NCBI RefSeq assembly: GCF_016424485.1
Contig: NZ_JAELUP010000065.1
Location: forward strand, 287,312-351,311
Direction of reading: 5' to 3'
Origin: Paenibacillus roseus
GTDB taxonomy: Bacteria; Bacillota; Bacilli; Paenibacillales; Paenibacillaceae
Length of the DNA stretch: 64,000 nt
Positions 26,656 through 35,308 of the stretch are shown in pieces (within the stretch, counting starts at the first letter, position 1; the number at the start of each line of letters is the position of its first letter). The notes beneath the pieces were generated by a model. The model worked only from the letters and a program-made list of their open reading frames with translations, searched no databases and was not told where the DNA came from. Made by a program: the position numbers and the translations under genes.

Positions 26656-27810
26656 TTGAAAACCGCCATCTGGCTATATTTGTTTCTGTTTGTCGCTTTT
26701 TTTGATCTCCATGCCCAATACCCGATTCTAACTCCATTCGCCCTGTCTCTAGGCGCGGCCCCGTCCTTTATCGGATTGATGATGGGCTTGTATTCCATTA
26801 CACATCTGCCTGGCAATCTGATTGCGGGCTACAGCGTAGACCGCTTCGGCAGCCGTCTGTTTATTGTCTTCAGCCTTCTGCTTGCGGGCGTCATTTTGCT
26901 GCTGCAATCCCAGGTGACCAATCCTTGGCAGTTGCTCGTACTGCGCTCAATCAGCGGCTTTGTGCTTGCCTTTCTATCCCCTGCTTGCATGGCCATGCTG
27001 GCCAAGATGGCAAGGAATCAGTTGGAGCAAGGAAAACTGATGGCCGGCAACGGGGTCGTTCATAATCTGGCCTCCGTTGTGTCCCCGGCGGCAGGTGCTT
27101 TCCTGGTCGCCCAAATCGGATTTACACAAGCCTTTTACCTGCTGGGCTGGATACTGATTGTCGTCTCGCTGTGCGCACTGCTGTTTCTGCGTAATGACGC
27201 AGACTCCCCTGCCCCATCGGAACCCATGTCGCATACCGAAGCGAAGAGCAAAGCAACGCGCCCGGCTACAATCCCTTGGCTGCTATACAGCTTGCCTGTC
27301 GCTATGGCCTGTGCCCAAGGCATTCTGTCCTTTGAGCTGCCGCTCATGGCGTTCAAGTCCGGCGGGCTGATGACGACCGGACTGCTGTTTTCTCTAGTAA
27401 GCTTGGGCTCTCTAATTACGCTCAGTATGTTTTTTCTGAATCGCTATTCACCGTACTACCGTTCGATCGGTGGAGCGGTTGTCCTGGCGTTAACCTATTT
27501 TTTAATGGCCGCTCATCATGAACTCCCATTATCGGTGATGCTGTTGATGCTGGGCATGGCCAAGGGCGTCATTTTTCCGGCATTGTCTTCCTTGCTTATT
27601 GAGCTAAGCGGGGGCCAGCGCTATGGACGAACGTTCTCCATTTTATCAATCGCCTTTTCAATTGGCGCCTTTGCAGGACCGCTGCTCGCCGGACAATTCC
27701 GGGAGCTGATATCGCCTTATTTTATCGCCTTCCTTGTTCTGATGGCCGCCATTATAATACTGCCTTTTCACCGGAATCAAGCGGTCTCCGCACGTACCCA
27801 TTTTACATAA
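26656..27810 (+). CDS. MFS transporter
   Basis: A 384-aa major facilitator with about 12 TM segments. The family loop between TM2 and TM3 reads GYSVDRFGSRL. Start TTG 26656 is preceded by AGGAGGG with a 7-base spacer, a strong ribosome site that outweighs the rare start codon. It is divergent from the preceding minus-strand operon. Substrate cannot be inferred; drug or small-molecule export is common for this size class. Confidence 0.82.
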   Translation: MKTAIWLYLFLFVAFFDLHAQYPILTPFALSLGAAPSFIGLMMGLYSITHLPGNLIAGYSVDRFGSRLFIVFSLLLAGVILLLQSQVTNPWQLLVLRSISGFVLAFLSPACMAMLAKMARNQLEQGKLMAGNGVVHNLASVVSPAAGAFLVAQIGFTQAFYLLGWILIVVSLCALLFLRNDADSPAPSEPMSHTEAKSKATRPATIPWLLYSLPVAMACAQGILSFELPLMAFKSGGLMTTGLLFSLVSLGSLITLSMFFLNRYSPYYRSIGGAVVLALTYFLMAAHHELPLSVMLLMLGMAKGVIFPALSSLLIELSGGQRYGRTFSILSIAFSIGAFAGPLLAGQFRELISPYFIAFLVLMAAIIILPFHRNQAVSARTHFT

Positions 27811-27930
27811 TCTAGGTGTTTTCACCACACAGTTTTGCATGACATTCATAACATATCGTATGTTCGATGGACGCAAAGCTTAAGGCAAAGCGCCAACGAC
27901 AACAACATCTGTTATGAGAGGGTGACTTAA

Positions 27931-28041
27931 ATGTCTTACGTTGACGGTGCTGGTGTTGGTGGAGCTTTCTGGACATCCACAGGTACAATCCTTGTTCTCT
28001 TCATTCTGTTGGTCATTATCTCGCGTACAATTTTCTTGTAA
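27931..28041 (+). CDS. YjcZ-family sporulation peptide
   Basis: A 36-aa protein from ATG 27931 to TAA 28041. A Gly-rich head (YVDGAGVGGAFW) precedes one TM segment (ILVLFILLVIIS), the pattern of the YjcZ/SscA family of small spore-associated membrane peptides. GAGGGTG lies about 6 bases upstream and a good terminator follows, making it a monocistronic gene. Confidence 0.8.
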   Translation: MSYVDGAGVGGAFWTSTGTILVLFILLVIISRTIFL

Positions 28042-28089
28042 TATCCCCTATCTCCCTCAGATCTGAACCAAAATGTTCCACCCCCTCTT

Positions 28090-28113
28090 GGTCTGCTCCG
28101 GCAGACCTTTTTT
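28090..28113 (+). terminator. Terminator of the yjcZ-type gene
   Basis: GGTCTGC-tccg-GCAGACC followed by six T, 48 bases after the stop. Confidence 0.85.
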
Positions 28114-28191
28114 GCCGTTTCGAAAAGAGGCAAGCTGTTACGCCAGCCCAGCGCATTAGGGTACAATAAGGATTACAGGAGGGGTTTACTT

Positions 28192-28566
28192 ATGGATATT
28201 GCCATCATCGTGGAAGGAAAAAACGACCGCAGCCGCATACGAAAAGTTCTGCATCAGGACGTTGCAGTCTATTGCACCTACGGGACACCGGGCACCAAAC
28301 AGATTGCAGTCCTCCAGAAGCAAGTAGGGGATAAAGAGGTTTATTTGTTCATGGACAATGACGCCTCGGGAAAAAAAATCCGGGGGATCCTGAGGGATAC
28401 CTTCCCTGACGCTATACATATTTACACGCGCCGAGGCTACCCTGGTGTGGAATCAACACCGGAATCGTACTTGATCGAGCAGCTTGAGAAGGCGGGGCTT
28501 GAGGAGTACATCCATTATCCGCCTTCAGATGCAAGCCAGCTATGGAGCAAAGAGGATCAAATATGA
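28192..28566 (+). CDS. Small TOPRIM-domain protein (YusF-like)
   Basis: A 124-aa stand-alone TOPRIM domain. The metal-binding motifs are IIVEGKNDRSR (Glu) and FMDNDASGKKIR (DxD). TOPRIM domains occur in primases, topoisomerases and nucleases; small solo forms are probably nucleases or rRNA-maturation-like enzymes. Its last 10 bases overlap the 3' end of the convergent AEC transporter gene. Confidence 0.78.
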   Translation: MDIAIIVEGKNDRSRIRKVLHQDVAVYCTYGTPGTKQIAVLQKQVGDKEVYLFMDNDASGKKIRGILRDTFPDAIHIYTRRGYPGVESTPESYLIEQLEKAGLEEYIHYPPSDASQLWSKEDQI

Positions 28567-29498
28567 AGCAGGGAAATAACGAGCGTTACAGAGAAAATAC
28601 TAAGAAGCGTCGAAGCAAACACAACCTGCGATGAAAATTCAGGCTCATTATCAAATTCAACAGCCAGCAGCACGCTGCTGAGCGACGTCGGGACTGCAGA
28701 GGATACGATTAGGGCCGATGCCATCAGCGGCGAAATATGCATCCCGAGCGCATTCATTCCCCACACCACTAGGGCTGCCAGCGCAGGGCCAGCCCCTAGC
28801 CGCAGCAGACAGGACAAACCGATATCAACGAAAAGCGGTCTGCTGATCCGCCACTTCATACTGCCAAGTTGTACGCCCAACGTAATTATAGCTGTTCCCA
28901 AAAAAGCATTCGCCAAATAATCGATTGGCGTCTGTACAAAGACCGGCAGTTCAACATTCAGGCCGCGCATGGCAAAGGCAATCGGAATGACGTATATAAC
29001 AGGCATTGAAGCAATCGTTTTCCAAATAAAGCTAGTATTTTTGCGATGCGAATTTACACTGTAAATGCCATATGTATTCGGAATGAGCGACTGCATCATC
29101 ATAATGAGCACCTGAATTGCCAATGTTTGTGGGTTGCCCGCAAACGCAAGCTGATTCAGCGGAATTCCGTAATTGGCGCTGTTATAAAACAACACGCTGT
29201 TGCGCATTGCCGCTCGCTTCCCGCCCTCAAAGCCCCGCAGCCGAATTACAATTTCCGTAACACCGTATTGAAGCATCATAAATAAAAAGAAAAATAGCAG
29301 CACAAATCCGATCACAGCCCAGGATACTTCAGTCTCATACAATAAGTTGAAAATGATTGCCGGAGAAAACAGATAAAAGTTCAATTTGGACAGTGTTTTG
29401 ATATCTAAAGAAAAAGACCGTTGCAGAACGATCCCGATAGCAATCATAACTGACAACGGCAGCAAATTATTTGCCCATATATGTAAAAAAATTTCCAT
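28557..29498 (-). CDS. AEC-family permease
   Basis: A 313-aa auxin-efflux-carrier-family (malate/small organic acid) membrane protein with about 10 TM segments in two repeats. Its ATG shares a base with the stop of the Sco gene (TAATG), so translation is coupled. Substrate is unknown. Confidence 0.82.
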   Translation of the reverse strand: MEIFLHIWANNLLPLSVMIAIGIVLQRSFSLDIKTLSKLNFYLFSPAIIFNLLYETEVSWAVIGFVLLFFFLFMMLQYGVTEIVIRLRGFEGGKRAAMRNSVLFYNSANYGIPLNQLAFAGNPQTLAIQVLIMMMQSLIPNTYGIYSVNSHRKNTSFIWKTIASMPVIYVIPIAFAMRGLNVELPVFVQTPIDYLANAFLGTAIITLGVQLGSMKWRISRPLFVDIGLSCLLRLGAGPALAALVVWGMNALGMHISPLMASALIVSSAVPTSLSSVLLAVEFDNEPEFSSQVVFASTLLSIFSVTLVISLLHI

Positions 29499-30115
29499 TA
29501 ATTCGCATCCTGTTCCTTTAACAGCCTCTTGATATCCTTGACCACATCGCCGACCTGAAGCTCCTCATTGGCCTGGATATACTTGCGAACCTCTCCCTGC
29601 TGGTCAACCAGAATGAAAAAATTAGTATGCGAAAATTGCTGATCGCTCGTCTTGATCACAGATACACCGTACTGCTGGGCGAGTTCGTGGGTAAAGGCTT
29701 CGTCTCCCCGCAGAAACTTCCAGCCTGTAAAATCCGCGTCAAACTTGCCGGCGTATTGTTTAATTCGCTCCGGTGTGTCCCGATTGGGGTCTACTGTAAT
29801 CTGATGAATTTGAAAATCCTTGCCGAAAGCGCCTTCCTTCACCAGTGCATCTTGGATCTGTGCAAGCTGTGCAGTGGTTGGCGGACATACGTCCGGGCAG
29901 TAGGAGAAATAAAAATAATGAAGCCGTACTTTTCCTTGCGTATTCTCAATCGAGACTGTATTGCCATCTGCGTCAGTAAGCTCATAAGCAGGCGCCTGGC
30001 CGAGCTTGCGAAGCGGCTCTCCCCCCACATTCAGCGTAGTCAGCAAATAGATGGCCATTAATGCGCATAAAGCAAGAACGGCAATTTTGAATGCATGTTT
30101 TCTCAAAAAAATCAC
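29498..30115 (-). CDS. SCO1/SenC-family copper chaperone
   Basis: A 205-aa membrane-anchored thioredoxin-fold protein that helps assemble the CuA centre of cytochrome oxidase. The N-terminal anchor is FKIAVLALCALMAIYLL. The copper ligands are the CxxxC in FSYCPDVCPPTTAQ and the His in FSHTNFFILVD. It lies between ctaB and the AEC gene on one strand and probably shares the ctaB transcript, which fits oxidase biogenesis. Confidence 0.92.
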   Translation of the reverse strand: MIFLRKHAFKIAVLALCALMAIYLLTTLNVGGEPLRKLGQAPAYELTDADGNTVSIENTQGKVRLHYFYFSYCPDVCPPTTAQLAQIQDALVKEGAFGKDFQIHQITVDPNRDTPERIKQYAGKFDADFTGWKFLRGDEAFTHELAQQYGVSVIKTSDQQFSHTNFFILVDQQGEVRKYIQANEELQVGDVVKDIKRLLKEQDAN

Positions 30116-30140
30116 TATACTTCAAACCCCTTTCAATAAT

Positions 30141-30998
30141 TCAGACCCATGCGGTATCCAGAACCATCACCAAAAAAGTGACCATCAAGTAGTTGATGGA
30201 GATGATAAAATTCGTCTTGGCCCATCTATCCGTATCGACGGCATTCCGGCCGCGAAGCGTATGGATCAGCCATACAATCCCCGCCAGCAGTGTAATCGCC
30301 AGATATACAAGCCCAACATGCCCGAAATAATACAAGGCAAGTCCCGACGGAATAAGCAGCAGCACATAAGGAATCATTTGCAGCTTGGTTCGGTCAATGC
30401 CTTTCACCACGGGCAGCAGCGGGAAACCCGCGGCACTGTACTCCTTCACGCGGCGGATTGACAATGACCAGAAATGCGGCGGTTGCCATAGGAAAAGCAG
30501 CGCGAACAAAATAATAGCGCCGGCGTCAATCGTATTAGTAACCGCGCAATAGCCGATAACAGGCGGCATCGCGCCGGATACTCCTCCAATAGAAGTACTC
30601 CAAGTAGAGGTCCGCTTCAGCCACATCGTATAAATGACAATATAGACGAACATGCCGAGCAATCCGAGCCATCCGGTTAACGGGTTGACCAGCGTAAACA
30701 AGACAACAACACCCGCAATCCCAAGAATGATGCCGTACCATAACACGACATTCGCGCTGATGCGGCCTGCCGCAGTGGCACGGTCACGCGTTCGTTCCAT
30801 TTTTTGATCGAGTTCCCGATCCCAGTAGTTATTGATCACGCAAGAGGATGCCATCGTAAGACCGGACCCGATCAGCATATAAAGCAGCAGCAGCCAGTCG
30901 ATATCCCATTTGGATGCCACCCAAAAGCCGCCAAATCCCGCAATCAAATTCAAGCGAATAATACGGGGCTTCGTCAGCAATATAAAATCCCTTAACAC
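30141..30998 (-). CDS. ctaB: Protoheme IX farnesyltransferase (heme O synthase)
   Basis: UbiA-family membrane prenyltransferase that adds a farnesyl group to protoheme to make heme O, the substrate of CtaA. The aspartate-rich motif is CVINNYWDRELDQKMERTRDR, cited here in part (NNYWDRELD). GTG 30998 was chosen because AGGAGG lies 9 bases upstream, giving 285 aa; a GTG nine codons earlier is 18 bases from its nearest ribosome site. A hairpin (ACGGCCT/AGGCCGT, 31040-31059) lies in its leader. Confidence 0.93.
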   Translation of the reverse strand: MLRDFILLTKPRIIRLNLIAGFGGFWVASKWDIDWLLLLYMLIGSGLTMASSCVINNYWDRELDQKMERTRDRATAAGRISANVVLWYGIILGIAGVVVLFTLVNPLTGWLGLLGMFVYIVIYTMWLKRTSTWSTSIGGVSGAMPPVIGYCAVTNTIDAGAIILFALLFLWQPPHFWSLSIRRVKEYSAAGFPLLPVVKGIDRTKLQMIPYVLLLIPSGLALYYFGHVGLVYLAITLLAGIVWLIHTLRGRNAVDTDRWAKTNFIISINYLMVTFLVMVLDTAWV

Positions 30999-31286
30999 AA
31001 CGGCGAGCCTCCTAAGCACATACACATTTATAAGCAGAAACGGCCTCCTATTAGGCCGTGCGTCTTTGAACGTACTTAATCATACCGAAAAAACAAGGCT
31101 TTGACAATGTTCAGCCCTCTTGTTCATGATTTTGCCTTACTCCTTGTTAACCTGCCGAATGTTTGAAGGAACTTTCGACTATAGGGTGGAACCAATTGGG
31201 AGCAGCTTCATACAATAGCATTGTGGTCATTCGCCTATCCTGAAAAAGGGGATTACGATGACGAAAGATTAGCAAGGAGGAAAGCT

Positions 31287-31709
31287 ATGGCGGTTATTCA
31301 GACCAACTCAGAGCATGTTAAATTGCTCGCCCGGCTGATGCGCGCGGAGGCTGAAGGCGAGGGCGAGTTGGGAATGCTTATGGTCGGAAACGTCGGGGTA
31401 AACCGGGTACGAGGCAATTGTCTTGATTTTCGGAATATTCGAAATATTGAAGATATGGTATACCAAAATCCCGGCGGTTTTGAAGCGACGCAAAAAGGGT
31501 ACTTCTATCAACCGGCCCGTGACAGCGATATTCGGCTGGCCAGACGCGTCATTAACGGCGAACGCCAGCATCCTGCATCCAACGCGCTCTGGTTTTTCAG
31601 ACCTGCCGGGGATTGTCCGGACACATGGTACGACCAAAGCAATACCGGACGCTATAAAGCCCATTGTTTTTTTGCTCCAACCGGAGAAGATTGTCCGAAC
31701 GTTTATTAG
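31287..31709 (+). CDS. cwlJ: Spore cortex-lytic cell wall hydrolase CwlJ
   Basis: A 140-aa SleB/CwlJ-type hydrolase without a signal peptide, which degrades spore cortex peptidoglycan during Ca-DPA-triggered germination. It is close to Bacillus CwlJ along its length: LLARLMRAEAEGEGELGMLM with the catalytic Glu, VGNVGVNRV and ALWFFRPAGDCP. ATG 31287 follows AAGGAGG by 6 bases. The next gene is gerQ, required for CwlJ function in Bacillus, so the pair forms a germination operon. Confidence 0.93.
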   Translation: MAVIQTNSEHVKLLARLMRAEAEGEGELGMLMVGNVGVNRVRGNCLDFRNIRNIEDMVYQNPGGFEATQKGYFYQPARDSDIRLARRVINGERQHPASNALWFFRPAGDCPDTWYDQSNTGRYKAHCFFAPTGEDCPNVY

Positions 31710-31775
31710 TTCGTATTCACTTGAATTCAATCTGTTTTGCCTCATACTTACAGTCCGAAAGCGAGGAAATTGATT

Positions 31776-32288
31776 ATGACTCACGCATACCCATTCCGAA
31801 ACATTCAGGGAAACTGGGGTTCGCCCTCCTACCATGGAGGCTACTACTCCGTGCCTTACACTGCTCCGACAGTGTCGCCACAATCGGCAGCTGTACCAGT
31901 TGCGGCGCAGTCTTCCGCACCGCCTCTTGTTCCAAGCGGAGGAGTCGTCACACCATCGGGGGGCAATATCGTCACTCTCCCTCCTGTTGAGGAATCTTAT
32001 GTGGAAAATATTCTCCGCCTGAATCGCGGCAAAGTCGCAACCGTATATATGACCTATGAAAACAACCGCGAATGGAATGCCAAAATATTCAAAGGCGTTA
32101 TACTGGCAGCCGGACGCGATCATATTATTCTGGCCGATCCAACAACAGGCATGCGCTATCTGCTGCTGACCATTAACTTGAACTACATTACATTTGATGA
32201 GCCGATTAATTATCAATATCCATTTCAAGGTGGAGTCATCACCAATCAAACACCTATCTCCACAACGAATGCTCCTTCACAAAGCTAA
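31776..32288 (+). CDS. gerQ: Spore coat protein GerQ
   Basis: A 170-aa coat protein needed for CwlJ location and cross-linked by transglutaminase in Bacillus. The N-terminal half is low-complexity (Pro/Ser/Val). The conserved C-terminal part includes SYVENILRLNRGKVATVYMT, GVILAAGRDHIIL and NLNYITFDEP. ATG 31776 follows GAGG by 9 bases. Its 3' end overlaps the convergent gene by 4 bases. Confidence 0.92.
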   Translation: MTHAYPFRNIQGNWGSPSYHGGYYSVPYTAPTVSPQSAAVPVAAQSSAPPLVPSGGVVTPSGGNIVTLPPVEESYVENILRLNRGKVATVYMTYENNREWNAKIFKGVILAAGRDHIILADPTTGMRYLLLTINLNYITFDEPINYQYPFQGGVITNQTPISTTNAPSQS

Positions 32289-32563
32289 AAGGGCTTAAAA
32301 ACCCAGGCATGCAGCTTGGAAGCGCCCCCGGATATCCATTCTCCGACAGCCGCAAAGGAAGAATGCTCACTGCAGCGTTCTTCCTTTATTTGCTGCGCTC
32401 CCTCCCCCGATTCCGATTGCCACAGCTCAACAAACAGCCCGTGCTGGTCTGTCCCTTCATATATATTCATATTGCTGTACTGACCTTTTGCCTCTTTCAT
32501 AAAATCCCGGTAGGCATTTAAATAACGATCTTCAATTTTGTATTCTACAAAGCAAATGTACAT
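32285..32563 (-). CDS. Small conserved protein, possibly ferredoxin-like fold
   Basis: A 92-aa soluble protein (MYICFVEYKIEDRYLNAYR, then IYEGTDQHGLFVELW) with an alternating strand/helix pattern like NIPSNAP or antibiotic-monooxygenase-type dimers. No catalytic residue can be assigned. ATG 32563 lies 8 bases after AAGGA. It converges on gerQ. Function is unknown. Confidence 0.6.
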   Translation of the reverse strand: MYICFVEYKIEDRYLNAYRDFMKEAKGQYSNMNIYEGTDQHGLFVELWQSESGEGAQQIKEERCSEHSSFAAVGEWISGGASKLHAWVFKPF

Positions 32564-32667
32564 CAACCTCTTCCTTTCGCTTCATAATCCCTGCCCGAAT
32601 TGAAAATACTGAAGTTATGCCATGTGTCATTGTACCATGATTAAGGACAAGAAGGAGGCTGAAACGT

Positions 32668-33654
32668 ATGGATTCCGGAACACATCTTGTAGTAGGTCTC
32701 GGTCTGGGCGGCCTTGCTACAGTTGATCCGGTTGTAGCCGGTGATCCCATTGTATTCACAGCCGTAATGGCAGGGACGATCATTGGCTCACAGGCCCCTG
32801 ATCTGGATGGACTGCTTAGAATCAAGAGCAATGCCGCTTACATCAAAAATCACCGCGGGATAACTCATTCCATTCCGGCCATTGCGATCTGGACCGTTCT
32901 GATTACTGTCATTCTGCAATTGCTCTATAAAGGCGCTTTGCCTTGGCTTCATGTGCTGGGATGGGTACTGCTTGCCGTTGTCCTGCATGTTGTGACCGAT
33001 CTATTCAATGCCTATGGCACCCAGGCAATGAGACCTTTTTCGGAAAAGTGGATTTCTTGGAACATCATTCATATTTTTGACCCGGTTATTTTCGCTTCGC
33101 ACGCCATTGCATTGCTGTTGTGGGCTATCGTAGGAGCCGACCCGCAAATTGTCTTTCCTCTGCTGTACACAGGGCTTGTCATCTATTATATTTGGCGGAC
33201 ATCAGCCAGGCGCATGCTTATGGCAGAGCTTCCGAAGCTTGACCCTGAGCATCAGAGCGGCGAGTCCTATATTCTCATTCCAACCATATCTCTGCAGCGA
33301 TGGAATTTGATCAAGGTACTTCAGGACAGCAGTTTTGCGATCGGCGAAGTGACCAAAGGCAAACTGAGATGGCTGGATTACGCCAGGTGCTCTTCCCATC
33401 CGGCCGTTCATCAGTCCAAAAGCGATTCTTCCGTACAGGCATTTTTATATTTGACCGCCTTTGCCTGCGCAGAGGTCAAGGAGCATCCCTGGGGCTTCGA
33501 AGTGCGATGGGCCGATGTGCGCTACCGCCACCGTCAGCAATATCCATTCATGGCAACACTGCTGATGGACAAGGATTACAAGACGCTCGGCTCCTATGTC
33601 GGCTGGCTGAGCGATGAGCGGCTGGAGAAACGATTGCGGATGAATACGTATTGA
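32668..33654 (+). CDS. YfhP-like membrane-bound metal-dependent hydrolase
   Basis: A 328-aa protein of the YdjM/YfhP family. Putative metal ligands are in GTHLVVGLGLG, SQAPDLDGL, NHRGITHSIP and HVVTDLFNAYGTQ. Four or five TM segments lie in the first 180 residues, followed by a soluble C-terminal half. Bacillus YfhP has the same length. Substrate is unknown. Confidence 0.82.
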   Translation: MDSGTHLVVGLGLGGLATVDPVVAGDPIVFTAVMAGTIIGSQAPDLDGLLRIKSNAAYIKNHRGITHSIPAIAIWTVLITVILQLLYKGALPWLHVLGWVLLAVVLHVVTDLFNAYGTQAMRPFSEKWISWNIIHIFDPVIFASHAIALLLWAIVGADPQIVFPLLYTGLVIYYIWRTSARRMLMAELPKLDPEHQSGESYILIPTISLQRWNLIKVLQDSSFAIGEVTKGKLRWLDYARCSSHPAVHQSKSDSSVQAFLYLTAFACAEVKEHPWGFEVRWADVRYRHRQQYPFMATLLMDKDYKTLGSYVGWLSDERLEKRLRMNTY

Positions 33655-33794
33655 CTTCATAAACAAATGGCAAGCATCGGTCTTATCGGGCCAATGCTTG
33701 CCATTGCTTTACTAACCTTGGTTTTCAAAGTTACTTCAATGCATAGCTTACGGAATATTTATGGAAACCGTCTCTTGCTCCTAATTTACAAAAT

Positions 33795-34412
33795 TTACCT
33801 TAAAATGGAGCTGTAAGAAAGCGTCTCCCATTTGGCCCACATTTCAACTGGGTTAAGCTCGTAAATTTCACGCTCTCTGAACATAAACTGATGCATAATG
33901 AACTCCCGCCTGATGGTGGCGAAATCGTCATGGAACTGCTTGATAAATACATTGATTTCTTCTTCGCTGTACTTGCGGCCCTTCTCCAGCTTGGATGCCA
34001 TATAGGACAGCACAATAAGTTTCTTCTTAAGCTGGGACGGAATACTCTTCAACCTGCCGTCCGCCGTATAGAAATTTTTGATGACCGATTGCTGAATCCG
34101 CTGATGTTCTTCCTGCAAGGTGTCTGCCCCTCCTTTATGCTCTCTGTAAATCAGTTCACTGGTAGCTGTTGCGCTGCTGGTGAGAAAATAATGATTGAGG
34201 GAAAAATAAATCGTATTTTTAACCCTGCGCTCGTTAATCAGACTGGCTTCCCGCAGCTTGGACGCATGATGCGTGATCGTGGCTGGAGTGACGCTAAGTT
34301 TCTCAGCCAGCACCTGTCCGTTCAATTCGCCGTCCGCGAGCAGTATTAAAATCCGAATTCGGGTGGGGTCTGCCAGCGCTTTGTGGTAATTGACCACTTT
34401 ATCCAATTGCAT
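33795..34412 (-). CDS. ArsR-type winged-helix regulator with DUF2087 domain
   Basis: A 205-aa repressor-like protein. Residues about 1-85 are an ArsR winged helix (ALADPTRIRILILLADGEL; VTPATITHHASKLREA). Residues about 120-200 are a DUF2087 domain (LKSIPSQLKKKLIVLSYMAS). No metal-binding cysteine pair is seen, so the signal is unknown. ATG 34412 follows GAGG by 8 bases. A palindrome lies upstream, suggesting autoregulation; no target gene is adjacent. Confidence 0.8.
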   Translation of the reverse strand: MQLDKVVNYHKALADPTRIRILILLADGELNGQVLAEKLSVTPATITHHASKLREASLINERRVKNTIYFSLNHYFLTSSATATSELIYREHKGGADTLQEEHQRIQQSVIKNFYTADGRLKSIPSQLKKKLIVLSYMASKLEKGRKYSEEEINVFIKQFHDDFATIRREFIMHQFMFREREIYELNPVEMWAKWETLSYSSILR

Positions 34413-34444
34413 AAAGAACACCTCTTTAATAAATTTATATATCG

Positions 34445-34477
34445 TCTAATTAGATATTATTTAAATTAGATAATAAA
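34445..34477 (-). promoter_or_regulatory. Candidate operator of the ArsR/DUF2087 regulator
   Basis: TCTAATTAGA (34445-34454) is a perfect palindrome. The half TTAGATA recurs in a second partial copy (AAATTAGATAATA). They lie 33-65 bases before the start codon. Confidence 0.4.
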
Positions 34478-34523
34478 TAAAATTCCATTCGCTGTCAAGC
34501 GCTACCCTCTGAGGAACGTCTCC

Positions 34524-34562
34524 ACATTATGTCGAAACATTATGTCGAAACATTATGTCAAA
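34524..34562. repeat. Three tandem 13-bp units
   Basis: ACATTATGTCGAA, the same again, then ACATTATGTCAAA, directly abutting a terminator. Too short and without spacers for a CRISPR array. Confidence 0.7.
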
Positions 34563-34564
34563 AC

Positions 34565-34600
34565 AAAAACTCCGTCCCGGTTAAGGAACGGAGTTTTTTT
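34565..34600 (-). terminator. Terminator between the SASP and ArsR genes
   Basis: AACTCCGT and ACGGAGTT arms with T-runs on both sides. It serves the minus-strand SASP transcript. Confidence 0.75.
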
Positions 34601-34748
34601 GTACCTGCTGCCCGGCTTCTTCCTTGACGGAAAGAAAGACGCAGTGGTACGCTTTTAACAAGATCAAAGCTTGTCAAGCAACAAGCGGCCCCTCTTCATT
34701 CTGAAAAGGAACCGTCATTGCTAACTGCTCTGATTATATGGCTTTTAC

Positions 34749-34967
34749 TTAACGGGATTGACCCGCCAGTTGCTGTTCAGCGATTTGTACAAGCTTTCTT
34801 GTGATGTAACCACCAAGAGAACCTGCATCACGAGTAGCAACATTACCATAATAACCGTCAGCTGGAATTTGAATGCCCAGCTCTTGAGCTGCCTCATATT
34901 TCAGTTGGTTCAGTGCTTGAGTTGCTTGAGGTACTACCAATGTGTTGCTGCTGCGGTTTCCTGCCAT
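34749..34967 (-). CDS. Alpha/beta-type small acid-soluble spore protein, second copy
   Basis: A 72-aa SASP very similar to the one at 9183: QLKYEAAQELGIQIP with the GPR protease site, and GNVATRDAGSLGGYITRKLV. It coats spore DNA. A GGAG-type site precedes the ATG. The 335-base gap downstream holds the terminator and the 13-bp tandem repeats. Confidence 0.95.
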   Translation of the reverse strand: MAGNRSSNTLVVPQATQALNQLKYEAAQELGIQIPADGYYGNVATRDAGSLGGYITRKLVQIAEQQLAGQSR

Positions 34968-35096
34968 GGTAAATTTCTCCTTTCATCCTCTGCAAAATAT
35001 TGTGATGCAAGCTTGCAAACTTATTATGGTTCGGATGAAGAAAGAATATGCTTGCGAATTCGAAATACTTTGAAATTTTTTTGAGGAGAGATTCAA

Positions 35097-35279
35097 ATGC
35101 CCAAATCACTGTCATTATTGTTTGCTGGAGTGTCCGTCATTTTCATGAGCGCGACGGCAGTTTCCCTGAGCCACAACCGCTGGCTTGCCCTGCTTTTCTT
35201 CGCTCTGACGATCTTGAATATTGGATACGGATTTGTTGTCAAAGCACGCTATCGGCGCAAACAAGAGCCGCAGCAATAA
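35097..35279 (+). CDS. Small membrane protein, DUF5325/YlaF-like
   Basis: A 60-aa protein with two TM segments (LLFAGVSVIFMSATAVSL and WLALLFFALTILNIGYGFVV) and a basic tail. GGAG lies 8 bases before ATG 35097. It resembles the YlaF family of Bacillus. Function is unknown. Confidence 0.7.
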   Translation: MPKSLSLLFAGVSVIFMSATAVSLSHNRWLALLFFALTILNIGYGFVVKARYRRKQEPQQ

Positions 35280-35308
35280 TATTGCCCGGCTCTTGCAAGC
35301 TTCCTTCA

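Noticed and set aside
31308..32249. A 313-codon minus-strand frame
   Set aside because: It is antisense to cwlJ and gerQ, both well recognised.
34524..34562. CRISPR array
   Set aside because: The 13-bp units are contiguous without spacers and no cas gene is in the window.
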